In this document: positions 36,806-45,873 of the stretch, piece after piece
Numbering within the stretch: position 1 is the first letter of the stretch
Layout: every line of letters starts with the position of its first letter
Assembly (NCBI GenBank): GCA_943787465.1
Contig: CALSMN010000005.1
Location: 62,001 to 126,000, forward strand
Length of the DNA stretch: 64,000 nt
Reading direction: 5' to 3'
From: an uncultured Bacteroidia bacterium
GTDB lineage: Bacteria; Bacteroidota; Bacteroidia; NS11-12g; UBA9320
Program-made: the position numbers and the translations under genes
Notes under the pieces: generated by a model
Seen by the model: the letters and a program-made list of their open reading frames with translations, nothing else
The model's database searches: none
What the model was told of the DNA's origin: nothing

Positions 36806-37615
36806 TTAATTCAACCGAGCAGCATTTACAAAATCGTACCCACCGCTACTATTCATTTTCCAGATGATACCAATTACTTCAATATTATCTTTATTCCAAG
36901 ATTCATCTAGGCTATAAGTAAGTGATGAAAGATTAGTGGTTGTTTCTGCTGATAAACCACCTTCAAAATCATCTCCATAAAAGTCTGTAGTCATTTTATC
37001 TCTTAATACATGATGATGAGCTACATTTCCTGTTTTCCCTGCTTGTTCTTCAATAACATTATCTTCAAGTATATATGCACCAATTTTAAAAGAACCAGTT
37101 TGATCTTTGAATGCCTTAGCTGCCCAATCTAATTTTAAGGTATTTCCCTCTATGGAGATATTGCCACCAACGCCCATTTGAACTGCTGAAGAAGCAAAAT
37201 CTGAAGATGCATTTTCAATGTTGGATTTAGTTGTAGTAGGAAAAATTCCACCACTTTCTGAATATTCTGTTCTATTTTCACCATTAAATGTGAAACTTGG
37301 CCATCCTTTTACACCAAAATCATTTGCAAACTGAATTGCTGTCTCATTAGACATTTTACTCGACGCAGAACCATAAATACTTGCAGATATTGCATTGTTT
37401 TTAGTAGATTCAGAAATTTCTTCATTTAAATCCCATCCCCATGCACCACAGGGACCACACCAAGTGGCTGTAAGTTTTGCATAAAGACCCATATTAATTT
37501 CTTTAATTTCAATTGAAGAAGATGATCCAGATTTTTTTGGAGCTGTTTCATCATCTTTACAACCCCATAATAACGTTGATGAGATGACTACTGCTATTAA
37601 TATATTTTTTTTCAT
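36806..37615 (-). CDS. Omp28-like thioredoxin-fold lipoprotein
   Basis: From the ATG at 37615 the protein has 269 residues and a lipoprotein signal ([19 protein letters not shown]). The tracked start 22 codons upstream is rejected for lack of a sensible signal. The Omp28/thioredoxin-like domain has [19 protein letters not shown] with a CGPC motif, [13 protein letters not shown], and the family-typical [15 protein letters not shown]. It is probably anchored in the outer membrane. It is a paralogue in domain type of the T9SS-tailed Omp28 protein at 25-27 kb but has no sorting tail. Role unknown. Confidence 0.85.
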   Translation of the reverse strand: MKKNILIAVVISSTLLWGCKDDETAPKKSGSSSSIEIKEINMGLYAKLTATWCGPCGAWGWDLNEEISESTKNNAISASIYGSASSKMSNETAIQFANDFGVKGWPSFTFNGENRTEYSESGGIFPTTTKSNIENASSDFASSAVQMGVGGNISIEGNTLKLDWAAKAFKDQTGSFKIGAYILEDNVIEEQAGKTGNVAHHHVLRDKMTTDFYGDDFEGGLSAETTTNLSSLTYSLDESWNKDNIEVIGIIWKMNSSGGYDFVNAARLN

Positions 37616-37734
37616 TTTAATTATTTTTAACAATTTTATAAAATAATACTCACATACGCAAATTTGTTTAAATGCTTGCATTATAGATATTAATCTTTAG
37701 TTGACTAAGAGTTTCTCTTTCATAAAATTGAATT

Positions 37735-37742
37735 TACATTTG
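37735..37742 (+). promoter_or_regulatory. -7 box of the cyclophilin lipoprotein gene; predicted leaderless mRNA
   Basis: TACATTTG, an exact -7 match, ends 6 nt before the ATG at 37749. The ORF-track TTG start at 37701 lies upstream of it and is rejected. Confidence 0.6.
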
Positions 37743-37748
37743 CATTAC

Positions 37749-38600
37749 ATGAAATTATCCTATATCTATATACCGCTATTCTTTTTCACTTCTTGTGGAA
37801 TTTTAAATAGCAGTAATCCCAAATTTTATATTCATAGTTCGAAAAAAGATAACTGTCTTCAAATTAAAAAAGATACTCGTTCTGAGAATTGGGAAAAATA
37901 TTGCGGATTCATCGATAACTTTGAGTATCAAGATGGATTTGAGTATCAAGTAGAGGTAAAAAAGCTTAAAAAAGATAAAAATAGTGAATCGAAAAACAAC
38001 TATCTTCATGTATCAACAATTTATAAATCCCCCGTATTGAAAGAGGCTGGCATATATGCATATATTGAAACTTCAATGGGCGGAATTGTTGGGAAATTAG
38101 CTTATGATAAAGCACCATTAACCGTGGCAAACTTTATAGGTTTAGCGGAAGGTAGTATCAAAAATCAGGCATTCCCACTAGGAAAACATTATTTTGACAG
38201 CTTATCATTTCATCGAGTTATACCTAATTTTATGATTCAAGGAGGTGACCCTATTGGCAATGGTACTGGTGGTCCAGGTTACAAATTCAAGAATGAGATT
38301 CATCCTGATCTTAAACATGATAAACCAGGTGTTTTTAGTATGGCTAACTCAGGACCAAATACCAATGGAAGTCAGTTTTTTATTACCCACGTAGCTACAC
38401 CTTGGCTAGATGGAAATTATAATGTTTTTGGTGAAGTAGTGATTGGGCAAGAAATTGTCAATAGTATTGGTAATGTTGCTACTGGAAAAAATAATAAACC
38501 ATTAGAAACAATATATATGTCCAAAGTTAAAATCATTCGTATCGGTCAGGAAGCCCTTGATTTTGATGCCGAAAAAACATTTAAATATATGAACTATTGA
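37749..38600 (+). CDS. Cyclophilin-type peptidyl-prolyl isomerase lipoprotein
   Basis: From the ATG at 37749 the protein has 283 residues with a lipoprotein signal ([17 protein letters not shown]). After a charged Lys-rich spacer ([17 protein letters not shown]) comes the cyclophilin domain: [63 protein letters not shown] and [14 protein letters not shown], with the catalytic Arg in FHRVIP and the FMIQGGD core. It catalyses proline isomerisation in the periplasm. The hydrolase gene overlaps its stop codon by 4 bp. Confidence 0.92.
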   Translation: MKLSYIYIPLFFFTSCGILNSSNPKFYIHSSKKDNCLQIKKDTRSENWEKYCGFIDNFEYQDGFEYQVEVKKLKKDKNSESKNNYLHVSTIYKSPVLKEAGIYAYIETSMGGIVGKLAYDKAPLTVANFIGLAEGSIKNQAFPLGKHYFDSLSFHRVIPNFMIQGGDPIGNGTGGPGYKFKNEIHPDLKHDKPGVFSMANSGPNTNGSQFFITHVATPWLDGNYNVFGEVVIGQEIVNSIGNVATGKNNKPLETIYMSKVKIIRIGQEALDFDAEKTFKYMNY

Positions 38601-39445
38601 AAAGTAATATTCAGTCAAAATCGTATATATTTAAGGGTTCTCATCAAAAACTTATTACAGCAGATTTAACCTTTTCTTCATATACTGAATCTGTACCCAT
38701 AGTCTTATTTGTTCATGGATTTAAAGGTTTTAAAGATTGGGGCGCATGGCCATTGGCGGCGGAGATATTCTCCATTAAAGGACTTCCTTTTTTTAAATTT
38801 AATTTCTCTCATAACGGTACCACACCAGAACAACTAACTGAATTTGTAGATTTAGAGACATTTGGGAATAATAATTTCAAAATCGAATTTGATGAGTTGG
38901 GATTTGTTATGGACTTTATTGAAAAAAAATCAAATTCTATTCCTTTCGATTGGAATGGTGAGTTTTTTGTTATAGGTCATAGTAGAGGCGGTGCTATTGC
39001 TCTGCTTAGAGCTGCTCAGGATGATAGGGTGAAAAAATGTGCAACATGGTCTTCAGTCTCAAATTTAGAACAGTATCTTGAAATGAAAGATTTTAGAGCT
39101 TGGAAAGAAGATGGAGTACATGAAATTATAAACAGACGTACCCATCAAAAAATGCCTATTTTTTTTCAGTTTGTTGAGGCCTTTGCACAAAATGCTAGTA
39201 CACTTAGCTTAAGCCAACAATTTGAAAATATTAGTTGTCCTATACTTATTGTTCATGGCGAAAATGATGATGTTGTTCCAATTTCAGAAGCACATTTTAT
39301 CTATACTAATATATCGCATGCTATATTATTAGAAATTGAAAATGGAGATCATACTTTTAATTCAAAACATCCACTTAAAGAACGAAAAATAAGTAAGCCT
39401 TTTGCTGAGGCCGTTACTGAGACCATTGAATTTTTTAAACTTTAA
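38597..39445 (+). CDS. Alpha/beta hydrolase (S9-like esterase/peptidase fold)
   Basis: The 282-residue protein has the alpha/beta-hydrolase elements: [24 protein letters not shown] (oxyanion HG motif), the nucleophile elbow [17 protein letters not shown] (GHSRG, Ser), [18 protein letters not shown] (Asp) and IENGDHTFN (His). It resembles dienelactone hydrolase and Bacteroidota alpha/beta hydrolases. Substrate unknown. No signal peptide. It starts with TTG overlapping the TGA of the cyclophilin gene (TTGA), so it is translationally coupled. Confidence 0.87.
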   Translation: MKSNIQSKSYIFKGSHQKLITADLTFSSYTESVPIVLFVHGFKGFKDWGAWPLAAEIFSIKGLPFFKFNFSHNGTTPEQLTEFVDLETFGNNNFKIEFDELGFVMDFIEKKSNSIPFDWNGEFFVIGHSRGGAIALLRAAQDDRVKKCATWSSVSNLEQYLEMKDFRAWKEDGVHEIINRRTHQKMPIFFQFVEAFAQNASTLSLSQQFENISCPILIVHGENDDVVPISEAHFIYTNISHAILLEIENGDHTFNSKHPLKERKISKPFAEAVTETIEFFKL

Positions 39446-39447
39446 TT

Positions 39448-40671
39448 ATGGTCAAAAAAGTAGCTATTATTGGTGGTGGTGCTGCAGGTTTTTTTACAGC
39501 CATAAATATAGCTATGATAAATCCTGATATAAAAATAACCATTTATGAGGCCAGTAATCATCTGCTAGCAAAAGTATTAGTATCAGGAGGGGGAAGGTGC
39601 AATGTCACCAATGCTATCTATGATCCAAAAGAATTGATAAAAAATTACCCAAGAGGATATGATTTTTTAGAACCTGTTTTTAATCAATTCAATTCAAAGG
39701 ATACTCAAAATTGGTTTAATGCTTATGGAGTAAAATTAAAAACGGAAGATGATGGTCGAATATTTCCCGAAAGTAATTCTTCACAAACCATTTATAATTG
39801 CCTAACTCATCAATGTAAAATACTAGGTATATCTATTCGATTAAAATCAAGATTAAAACAAATTGAATTTAAAAATCAACAATGGGAATTGAAATTCAAA
39901 AACTTTGATACTCATGCAGATTTTGTTGTATTAGCAACCGGAAGTAACCTGATGATGTATGATCTCCTTCGCTCAATAAAAATTCCAATAGTAGACCCAG
40001 TACCCTCATTATTTACATTTAATGTCAAACAACATGAATTTATCGTTTTAGCCGGCATAAGCGTCCCCAATTCAAAAGTTATAATTAAAGAGATACCCGA
40101 CCATGAAGAACATGGACCATTACTAATCACTCATTGGGGATTCAGTGGTCCAGCAATATTAAGATTGAGCGCATGGTTAGCTATACCATTAGCAGAGATA
40201 GATTACACCTTTACGCTTATCATAAACTGGAACAATTACGATATCGAGCTTTTGAAAAGACAACTTTTAATACAGATAAAAGATCAACCCAAACAAAAGA
40301 TTGCCAACTGGATCGGTCATGGATTGCCGAAAAGATTATGGCAAAAATTATTTATTCAAATGGGATTTAAGGAGTATCTAAATTGGGCCGAACTTGGTAA
40401 AAAAGGAATAGATTCAATACTCAAAAATCTCACCTGTTTTGAAGTATCTATTGAAGGTAAAAGTACTTTCAAAGAAGAATTTGTCACAGCTGGTGGAATA
40501 GACTTGTCATCAGTAAATCCATTTACATTTGCTATTGAAAATCATCATCATTTATATGCTGTGGGTGAATTACTTAATATAGATGCTATCACAGGCGGAT
40601 TTAATTTTCAGGCAGCTTGGAGTGGCTCTTATGTAGCAGCTAAAGCTATTTCTGGCATTGCTCATAAATAA
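39448..40671 (+). CDS. BaiN/HI0933-like NAD(P)/FAD-dependent oxidoreductase
   Basis: The 407-residue flavoprotein has the N-terminal FAD-binding GxGxxG (VAIIGGGAAGFFTAINIAM), the family mark LLAKVLVSGGGRCNVTNA, GRIFPESNSSQTIYNCL, and the C-terminal FAD contact HLYAVGELLNIDAITGGFNFQAAWSGSYVAAKAI. This is the HI0933/YhiN family, whose members are annotated as BaiN-like. One homologue reduces bile-acid intermediates, but most have unknown substrates. It is 2 bp after the hydrolase, completing a three-gene operon with the cyclophilin. Confidence 0.9.
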   Translation: MVKKVAIIGGGAAGFFTAINIAMINPDIKITIYEASNHLLAKVLVSGGGRCNVTNAIYDPKELIKNYPRGYDFLEPVFNQFNSKDTQNWFNAYGVKLKTEDDGRIFPESNSSQTIYNCLTHQCKILGISIRLKSRLKQIEFKNQQWELKFKNFDTHADFVVLATGSNLMMYDLLRSIKIPIVDPVPSLFTFNVKQHEFIVLAGISVPNSKVIIKEIPDHEEHGPLLITHWGFSGPAILRLSAWLAIPLAEIDYTFTLIINWNNYDIELLKRQLLIQIKDQPKQKIANWIGHGLPKRLWQKLFIQMGFKEYLNWAELGKKGIDSILKNLTCFEVSIEGKSTFKEEFVTAGGIDLSSVNPFTFAIENHHHLYAVGELLNIDAITGGFNFQAAWSGSYVAAKAISGIAHK

Positions 40672-40733
40672 TTTGTAGTACATTATTTAGTTGAGGTATA
40701 CCTATATGTCTTAAAATAAAAAAATCAATAGAC

Positions 40734-40764
40734 TTGATATGCGAGGAATAAGACCTTAAAATTG
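40734..40764 (+). promoter_or_regulatory. Promoter of the DUF3127 gene
   Basis: TTG (40734-40736), 20-nt spacer, TAAAATTG (40757-40764), one mismatch to TAnnTTTG, 11 nt before the ATG. The remainder of the gap 40672-40775 holds nothing else recognised. Confidence 0.45.
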
Positions 40765-40775
40765 CATCATATATT

Positions 40776-41147
40776 ATGGAAAATATTGTCATTGAAGGAA
40801 AATTAATTCAAGTGCTTGCAGCACAGGAAGGACAAAGCACCAGAGGTGCTTGGAAAAAACAAGATTTTATTATTGAAACAGCAGAACAATATCCCAAAAA
40901 AGTTTGCATAAGTTGTTGGAATGAAAAGACACAAGACCTATCAAAATTTCAAATGAATGATTCTTTAAAAGTATCTATTAATATTGAATCTCGTGAATAT
41001 AACTCTAAATGGTATACGGATGTAAAAGCCTGGAGAATTGAAAAAATAAATGCCGAAAATGGAACTAATACAGCAGAGATTCCTGCTTCTGATGACATTG
41101 CTGGAATAAGTTTTTCCAGTGACGATTCAGATGATTTACCATTTTAA
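40776..41147 (+). CDS. DUF3127 protein with an SSB-like acidic C-terminal tip
   Basis: The 123-residue protein begins ENIVIEGKLIQVLAAQEGQSTRGAWKKQDFIIETAEQYPKKVCISCWNEKTQDL and continues KVSINIESREYNSKWYTDVKAWRIEKI, an OB-fold-like beta pattern matching DUF3127. After a flexible linker it ends ISFSSDDSDDLPF. That tip (acidic run then LPF) closely resembles the SSB C-terminal peptide that recruits DNA repair and replication proteins. It is probably a single-stranded-DNA or nucleic-acid binding protein, though the DNA-binding role is not established by the sequence. It stands alone with its own promoter, and its 3' end is 3 bp from the rhomboid stop. Confidence 0.85.
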   Translation: MENIVIEGKLIQVLAAQEGQSTRGAWKKQDFIIETAEQYPKKVCISCWNEKTQDLSKFQMNDSLKVSINIESREYNSKWYTDVKAWRIEKINAENGTNTAEIPASDDIAGISFSSDDSDDLPF

Positions 41148-41150
41148 AAT

Positions 41151-41765
41151 TTAAAATAAAGCGAGTATCTGTTGCAGGAAGCCACCCCAAACTGTAGGCT
41201 TGAAAACAGTTAAAATACCCATCCCTCCTATTGCTCCATATAAGTGTGCATCGTGGCCAATATTATCTATATTTTTTTTCGACATATAATAGGAGTACCA
41301 GAGATAGAGCAAACCAAAGACTATAGCAGGTATGGGTATAAATAGATACAATTGAAGCATACTCATAGGATTTATAATAATGTAAGCAAATAATACTCCT
41401 GATACTCCACCAGATGCACCTACGGCACTGTAGTTGAAATTATTTTTAAATTTAATAAAAGCGGGCAGGTGAGCAATAATAGTAGATCCTAAAAATAAAA
41501 TAAGATATAATTCCCCTGCACTATTTCCAAAATCAATGCTTAAATATCGTTCTAAATAGTTACCAAAACTAAATAGAACAAACAGATTAATAAATAAATG
41601 CATAAAGTCTGCATGTAACCATGCACTAGTTAGAAAACGGTACCATTCTTTTTTTTGGACTATTTGATATGGACTGAAGAGCAAATTGGAAAAGAGAGCT
41701 TGATTAGAGAAACTAAGATAACTCACAAGCCCAATGCTGATAATTAATAGTAGGTTAATATTCAC
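41151..41765 (-). CDS. Rhomboid-family intramembrane serine protease
   Basis: The 204-residue protein has six hydrophobic helices. The catalytic pair is visible: Ser in SAVGASGGVSGVLFAYIII (GxSG) and His in GHDAHLYGAIGGM; the oxyanion/helix 2 motif is HADFMHLFINLFVLFSFGNYLE. It cleaves membrane-embedded substrates, none of which can be named here. The arrangement is normal for the family. Confidence 0.92.
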   Translation of the reverse strand: MNINLLLIISIGLVSYLSFSNQALFSNLLFSPYQIVQKKEWYRFLTSAWLHADFMHLFINLFVLFSFGNYLERYLSIDFGNSAGELYLILFLGSTIIAHLPAFIKFKNNFNYSAVGASGGVSGVLFAYIIINPMSMLQLYLFIPIPAIVFGLLYLWYSYYMSKKNIDNIGHDAHLYGAIGGMGILTVFKPTVWGGFLQQILALF

Positions 41766-41835
41766 AGATACGAATGTCGTTGATTTCTAAACAATAAAAC
41801 GATATCTTGACTGATTCTATCTTATTTTTACAACC

Positions 41836-42330
41836 ATTAAAACAATATTATTAATATCAGATACTCATAGCTTTTTGGGGCCAGAAATTCTTCGAAAAGT
41901 ACCTATTGTTGATGAGTTATGGCATGCGGGCGATTGGGGAGATTTGCATTCCACTGATGGATTACTTGAAAATATACAAATTCGTGGTGTATACGGTAAT
42001 ATTGATTCATCAGATGTACGTGCCAAATATCCAAAAGAACTTTTTTTTGAAATTGATAAATTAAAAGTATATATGACGCATATTGGTGGTTACCCCGGAA
42101 AGTACCAAAAGTCTGTAAAAGAACGTTTAATTGAATTAAAACCAGACTTATTTATATGTGGTCATTCGCATATTTGTAGGGTTATGAGAGATAAGCAATT
42201 AAATTTGATACACTTTAATCCAGGAGCCATAGGGAAACACGGATTTCATTCAAAACGAACCATGATCACTTTTAAAATTAATAATACTATAATTAGCGAT
42301 GTTAAAATACATGAATATGAACGGAATTAA
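41836..42330 (+). CDS. YfcE/MJ0936-type metallophosphodiesterase with apparent ATT start codon
   Basis: The track starts this protein at 41875 (TTG), but the frame extends upstream and encodes the essential first metal motif: IKTILLISDTHSFLGPEILRK. Other motifs are WHAGDWGD, VYGNIDSSD, YMTHIGGYPGKY and FICGHSHICRV, the full calcineurin-like set, giving 164 residues. Between an in-frame TGA and the SDTH motif there is no ATG, GTG or TTG; the best candidate is ATT at 41836, which would read (M)KTILLISDTH. A -7-like TATTTTTA lies about 6 nt upstream, in keeping with the leaderless pattern. Either an ATT start is used or an ATG was mutated or mis-sequenced. The PorE-like gene overlaps the 3' end. 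Confidence 0.8.
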   Translation: MKTILLISDTHSFLGPEILRKVPIVDELWHAGDWGDLHSTDGLLENIQIRGVYGNIDSSDVRAKYPKELFFEIDKLKVYMTHIGGYPGKYQKSVKERLIELKPDLFICGHSHICRVMRDKQLNLIHFNPGAIGKHGFHSKRTMITFKINNTIISDVKIHEYERN

Positions 42331-44248
42331 AATATCAGCGTATGTAATCTGTTTATTAATTTTTACTTTACACTCTTGTGTATCTATACCCAATGCTTTG
42401 GGACAAGAAAGAATAACCAAAAAAGCTCAATCTTTATTTGATGAAGGTTTAAAATACCAAGGATATGGCGAATACAAACAAGCCATTCTTCTTTTTCAAG
42501 AAGCTATAAAAAAAGCACCTGGTTTTCTGAATGCGTATGACGCACTAGCCAATACCTACCAAAAAAATAATCAAATGAATGAAGCTAAGAATACGTATTT
42601 ACAGCTTATTAATCTGAAACCAGATCACTTTTTTGGACTGTATGAGTTAGGCCATGTATTTTTTGAACTCAGCAATCTAGATAGCTCCGCCCTATATTAT
42701 AAACTTTTTCTAGACATCAATAAATCAAATGACAAATATGCAAAACAAGCAGAATTAAATCTTATCAATATTAGCTTTTCAAAAGCTGCCATGGAGAACC
42801 CTGTAGATGTAACACCAATAAATTTGGGTCCTTCAATCAATACATCCGAACAAGAATACTCGCCAGCATTTGCCATTGACGAAAAAACAATATACATCAC
42901 AAGAAGAATAGGTGACTTATCCGATACCAGACCCAATGAAGATATTTATTATTCTAAGAAAATAGATGGCAATTGGCAAAAAATACAAAGCATTGGACCT
43001 CCCGTAAATACGATTGAAAATGAGGGTGCATTTAGTGTTTCATCAGATGGCAATTACATTTTTTTTACATCGTGTAGTCGGTCAGGTGGGAAAGGTCAGT
43101 GTGATTTATGGATTACCATTCAAAAAAATAATACCTGGTCTGAACCATTAAACCTTCAGTCTCCTATAAATACTAAATATTGGGAATCACAACCCAGTAT
43201 ATCTTCAGATGGTAAAACCCTATTTTTTACAAGTGATAGACCGGGCGGTTACGGAGGTACTGATATCTGGATGGCTATATTTGGTGAAAATGGCTGGTCT
43301 GAACCTGTAAATCTTGGTCCCAACATCAATACCTCTAAAGACGAACAATTTCCTTTTATACATGCAGATAATCAAACCTTATATTTTAGTTCTGAGGGGC
43401 ATCCTGGTATGGGAAAAAGTGATTTGTTTGTTTCCTACAAAACGGCTGATAATACTTGGGAAGAACCAATTAATCTTGGTTATCCCATCAATTCCAATGG
43501 ATTTGATTGGAATTTGATCGTATCAAGAGATGGAAAGACTGCATACTATAGTAGCGATAAGATAGAAGGCAACGGAGGCCTAGATATATATACATTTGAA
43601 TTACCTGAATTCATTCGTGCCAAACAAGTTGGATACTTAAAAGGATTAGTAAGAGATGCGAAGACAAAAAATCCACTGAGTGCGAGTATAGAACTTACTC
43701 CCTTGCGAGGGATTAATCTTCCCATAGTAACCTATGCTGAGGATAATGATGGAGTATTTTTAGTCCCTTTAAAATCCAACATGCAGTATGCTTTAACCAT
43801 CGATAAAAAAGGATATCTTTTTCATTCTGAAAGCTTTAATATGCCTCAAGTCATAAGCGGTGAACCCATAGAGATTTATATCGACTTAGAAAAAATTGAA
43901 ATTGGAAACAGTGTTGTACTTAATAATATATTTTTTGATACGGATAAATATGATCTTAAAAAAGAAAGCATGCAAGAATTGGATAAGTTGCTACAATTTT
44001 TAAAGAATAATGTAACGACACAAATTGAAATCAGTGGCCATACCGATAATCTTGGAAGTTCAGAACATAATCTTGAGTTGTCACAAAATAGAGCTCAATC
44101 GGTATACAATTACTTAATAAACCATGCCATAGATTCAAATAGAATCCAATTTAAAGGATATGGGGATCAAAAACCAATAGTGCCCAATAACTCTGACGAA
44201 AATCGAGCAAAAAATAGACGTACAGAGTTTAAAATCACACAGATTTAG
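42299..44248 (+). CDS. PorE-like TPR / beta-propeller / CRD / OmpA lipoprotein
   Basis: The 649-residue protein has a lipoprotein signal ending LLIFTLHSC; the true start may be 42299, 42311 or 42317, all overlapping the phosphodiesterase gene. Domains in order: TPR (about 30-150, AKNTYLQLINLKPDHFFGLYELGHVFF), a PD40 beta-propeller (about 165-435, repeats such as PSISSDGKTLFFTSDRPGGYGGTDIWMA), a carboxypeptidase-regulatory-like domain (about 444-520, GLVRDAKTKNPLSASIEL) and an OmpA C-terminal domain (about 538-649, SGHTDNLGSSEHNLELSQNRAQSVYNYL). This is the architecture of PorE, a T9SS component that binds peptidoglycan. Other OmpA/PD40 lipoproteins share it, so the T9SS role is an inference, supported by the many T9SS cargo genes here. 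Confidence 0.8.
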   Translation: MLKYMNMNGIKISAYVICLLIFTLHSCVSIPNALGQERITKKAQSLFDEGLKYQGYGEYKQAILLFQEAIKKAPGFLNAYDALANTYQKNNQMNEAKNTYLQLINLKPDHFFGLYELGHVFFELSNLDSSALYYKLFLDINKSNDKYAKQAELNLINISFSKAAMENPVDVTPINLGPSINTSEQEYSPAFAIDEKTIYITRRIGDLSDTRPNEDIYYSKKIDGNWQKIQSIGPPVNTIENEGAFSVSSDGNYIFFTSCSRSGGKGQCDLWITIQKNNTWSEPLNLQSPINTKYWESQPSISSDGKTLFFTSDRPGGYGGTDIWMAIFGENGWSEPVNLGPNINTSKDEQFPFIHADNQTLYFSSEGHPGMGKSDLFVSYKTADNTWEEPINLGYPINSNGFDWNLIVSRDGKTAYYSSDKIEGNGGLDIYTFELPEFIRAKQVGYLKGLVRDAKTKNPLSASIELTPLRGINLPIVTYAEDNDGVFLVPLKSNMQYALTIDKKGYLFHSESFNMPQVISGEPIEIYIDLEKIEIGNSVVLNNIFFDTDKYDLKKESMQELDKLLQFLKNNVTTQIEISGHTDNLGSSEHNLELSQNRAQSVYNYLINHAIDSNRIQFKGYGDQKPIVPNNSDENRAKNRRTEFKITQI

Positions 44249-44807
44249 ATTGTATCCAGGAATGGATAATTGAAGCAAAATGGGTGTGCTCTAACTGCTG
44301 AATCTGAGCTTTAAGATTTTCTAAAGTATCTAATTTGTCTCGTATTAAGGTGTATTGAGCGAGTAGTTTACCTTGGTCAAATTCTTCATTTACCTCATGA
44401 ATTGTAATCCCTGAGATTGTTTCCTGATTTTCAATAACCGCTTTATGGACATGATCACCGTACATGTTTTTTCCTCCATACCTGGGAAGAAGACTTGGAT
44501 GTATATTTATTATTTTACCTTGATATTGAGCTACAACCTCCTTCGGTACTAGTTTTAAGAAACCTGCTAAGACTATAAAATCAATTTTTAGCACTTCAAG
44601 TTGTTTTAGAATCTGATCTGCATTCCAGGATGCTTTATCCATATAAAGCCCCTCAATATTATGTTTTTTGGCCACGTCAAAAGCTCCAGCATCTTTCCTA
44701 TTGCATCCTAAATAAATAATTTTACAATCCATTACATTCTTAAAGTAAGATAGAATAACATCAGCATTACTCCCCCCACCAGATGCCCATATAGCAATAT
44801 GTTTCAT
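44235..44807 (-). CDS. purN: Phosphoribosylglycinamide formyltransferase
   Basis: The 190-residue protein matches PurN: IAIWASGGGSNADVILSYF near the N-terminus, IDFIVLAGFLKLVPKEVVAQYQGKIINIHPSLLPRYGG containing the active-site Asn and His, and the loop VHKAVIENQETISGITIHEVNEEFDQGKLLAQ with the catalytic Asp. It uses 10-formyl-THF to formylate GAR in purine synthesis. The start overlaps the DUF4837 stop by 4 bp, so it is co-translated. The 3' end overlaps the convergent PorE-like gene by 14 bp. Confidence 0.96.
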   Translation of the reverse strand: MKHIAIWASGGGSNADVILSYFKNVMDCKIIYLGCNRKDAGAFDVAKKHNIEGLYMDKASWNADQILKQLEVLKIDFIVLAGFLKLVPKEVVAQYQGKIINIHPSLLPRYGGKNMYGDHVHKAVIENQETISGITIHEVNEEFDQGKLLAQYTLIRDKLDTLENLKAQIQQLEHTHFASIIHSWIQSKSV

Positions 44808-45868
44808 TTTATTTTAAGTGTATTCAAAATTATATTCAATTCTTGCATAGATTCACCTTTATTTTCATTAGGATAGAATAAAAAACCTTCTGCAAAAATC
44901 AAACGACTTCGGGATTTATCGACAATCACTTTGATATGTGAGGGTCCTCCCATATAATCACCTGATACATTCCACCAACCATAAATATCAATAGCAGGCC
45001 TGTTTGCATATTGAGATTTCTTAACAGTTGGAACAATTACATCTGAGTACTTCATATAACTACCCTCAATTTCTCCTGGGATATATGTTTTGGTAAAACG
45101 ATTTCTAACGGATAGTAAATGAGATAAGTTTAAATCACTGGTATCCGTAAAAGGACTTTCAAAAAGTAGAATTCCAAATTGTTGTTCTCTGGTGGAACTT
45201 ACTTTACGTAGCCAAATGAACTCGTCATTTTCAATAGCAATTCTGTAAGTCTTGGGTATCTTTAATGCGTAATTATTATTTTTCAATATTCTAGCAAAAT
45301 TTGGATCTTTTGCATAGTCTCTAGTGCCTAATAACTTGGTATAACCTGACATTTGTTGGTGATTCAAAGCTGTTTCAAAGAATTGATTGTCCATTTCTTT
45401 AATTTTGGTCAGCATTCGTTCTCTGTTTTCAGCCAAAACAAAGAATATGTTTTGATTCTTGGCATACAAATCGACTTGCTTTATACCAAGCAGTTTTGGA
45501 TTCTTATTAAACATCTCAGACAGTTTAGCCAACAATGATTGGTCAAAAATCGTAGCCAAGTCATCCAGATGATCTTGAGAAAAAATTACAATTATATGGT
45601 GGTGATTTTTAAAATAACCTTTAAAGAAATGTTGATCAGTATATAAAATTTTAAAGGTAGGTTCACTAGGAGATGGCAGCCCAAGAATAGGTTTTTGAAA
45701 AATGGCATCAAGTGAATTTTTATAATATGCTCTATTGGCAGCATCAGTAACAATGACAATTTCAGAAATCTTCCCACTTGAATCAGGTAACAAGCTGGCT
45801 CTATCATTATCAGACGAACAAGACTGGAGAAATAGAGAAATAAGTAATAAATGAACTATTTTGCACAC
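44804..45868 (-). CDS. DUF4837 family lipoprotein
   Basis: The 354-residue protein has a lipoprotein signal (MCKIVHLLLISLFLQSCSSD) and matches the DUF4837 family of Bacteroidota: LLPDSSGKISEIVIVTDAANRAYYKNSLDAIFQKPILGLPSPSEPTFKILY and the late DIYGWWNVSGDYMGGPSHIKVIVDKSRSRLIFAEGFLFYPNENKGESMQELN. Function unknown; it likely sits in the envelope. The start is GTG, 5 bp after the mltD-like gene, and purN overlaps its end. Confidence 0.85.
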   Translation of the reverse strand: MCKIVHLLLISLFLQSCSSDNDRASLLPDSSGKISEIVIVTDAANRAYYKNSLDAIFQKPILGLPSPSEPTFKILYTDQHFFKGYFKNHHHIIVIFSQDHLDDLATIFDQSLLAKLSEMFNKNPKLLGIKQVDLYAKNQNIFFVLAENRERMLTKIKEMDNQFFETALNHQQMSGYTKLLGTRDYAKDPNFARILKNNNYALKIPKTYRIAIENDEFIWLRKVSSTREQQFGILLFESPFTDTSDLNLSHLLSVRNRFTKTYIPGEIEGSYMKYSDVIVPTVKKSQYANRPAIDIYGWWNVSGDYMGGPSHIKVIVDKSRSRLIFAEGFLFYPNENKGESMQELNIILNTLKIK

Positions 45869-45873
45869 AACTC

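Noticed and set aside
37701-37748. TTG start upstream of the cyclophilin lipoprotein
   Set aside because: It lies before the TACATTTG -7 box, and the ATG at 37749 gives a correct lipoprotein signal.
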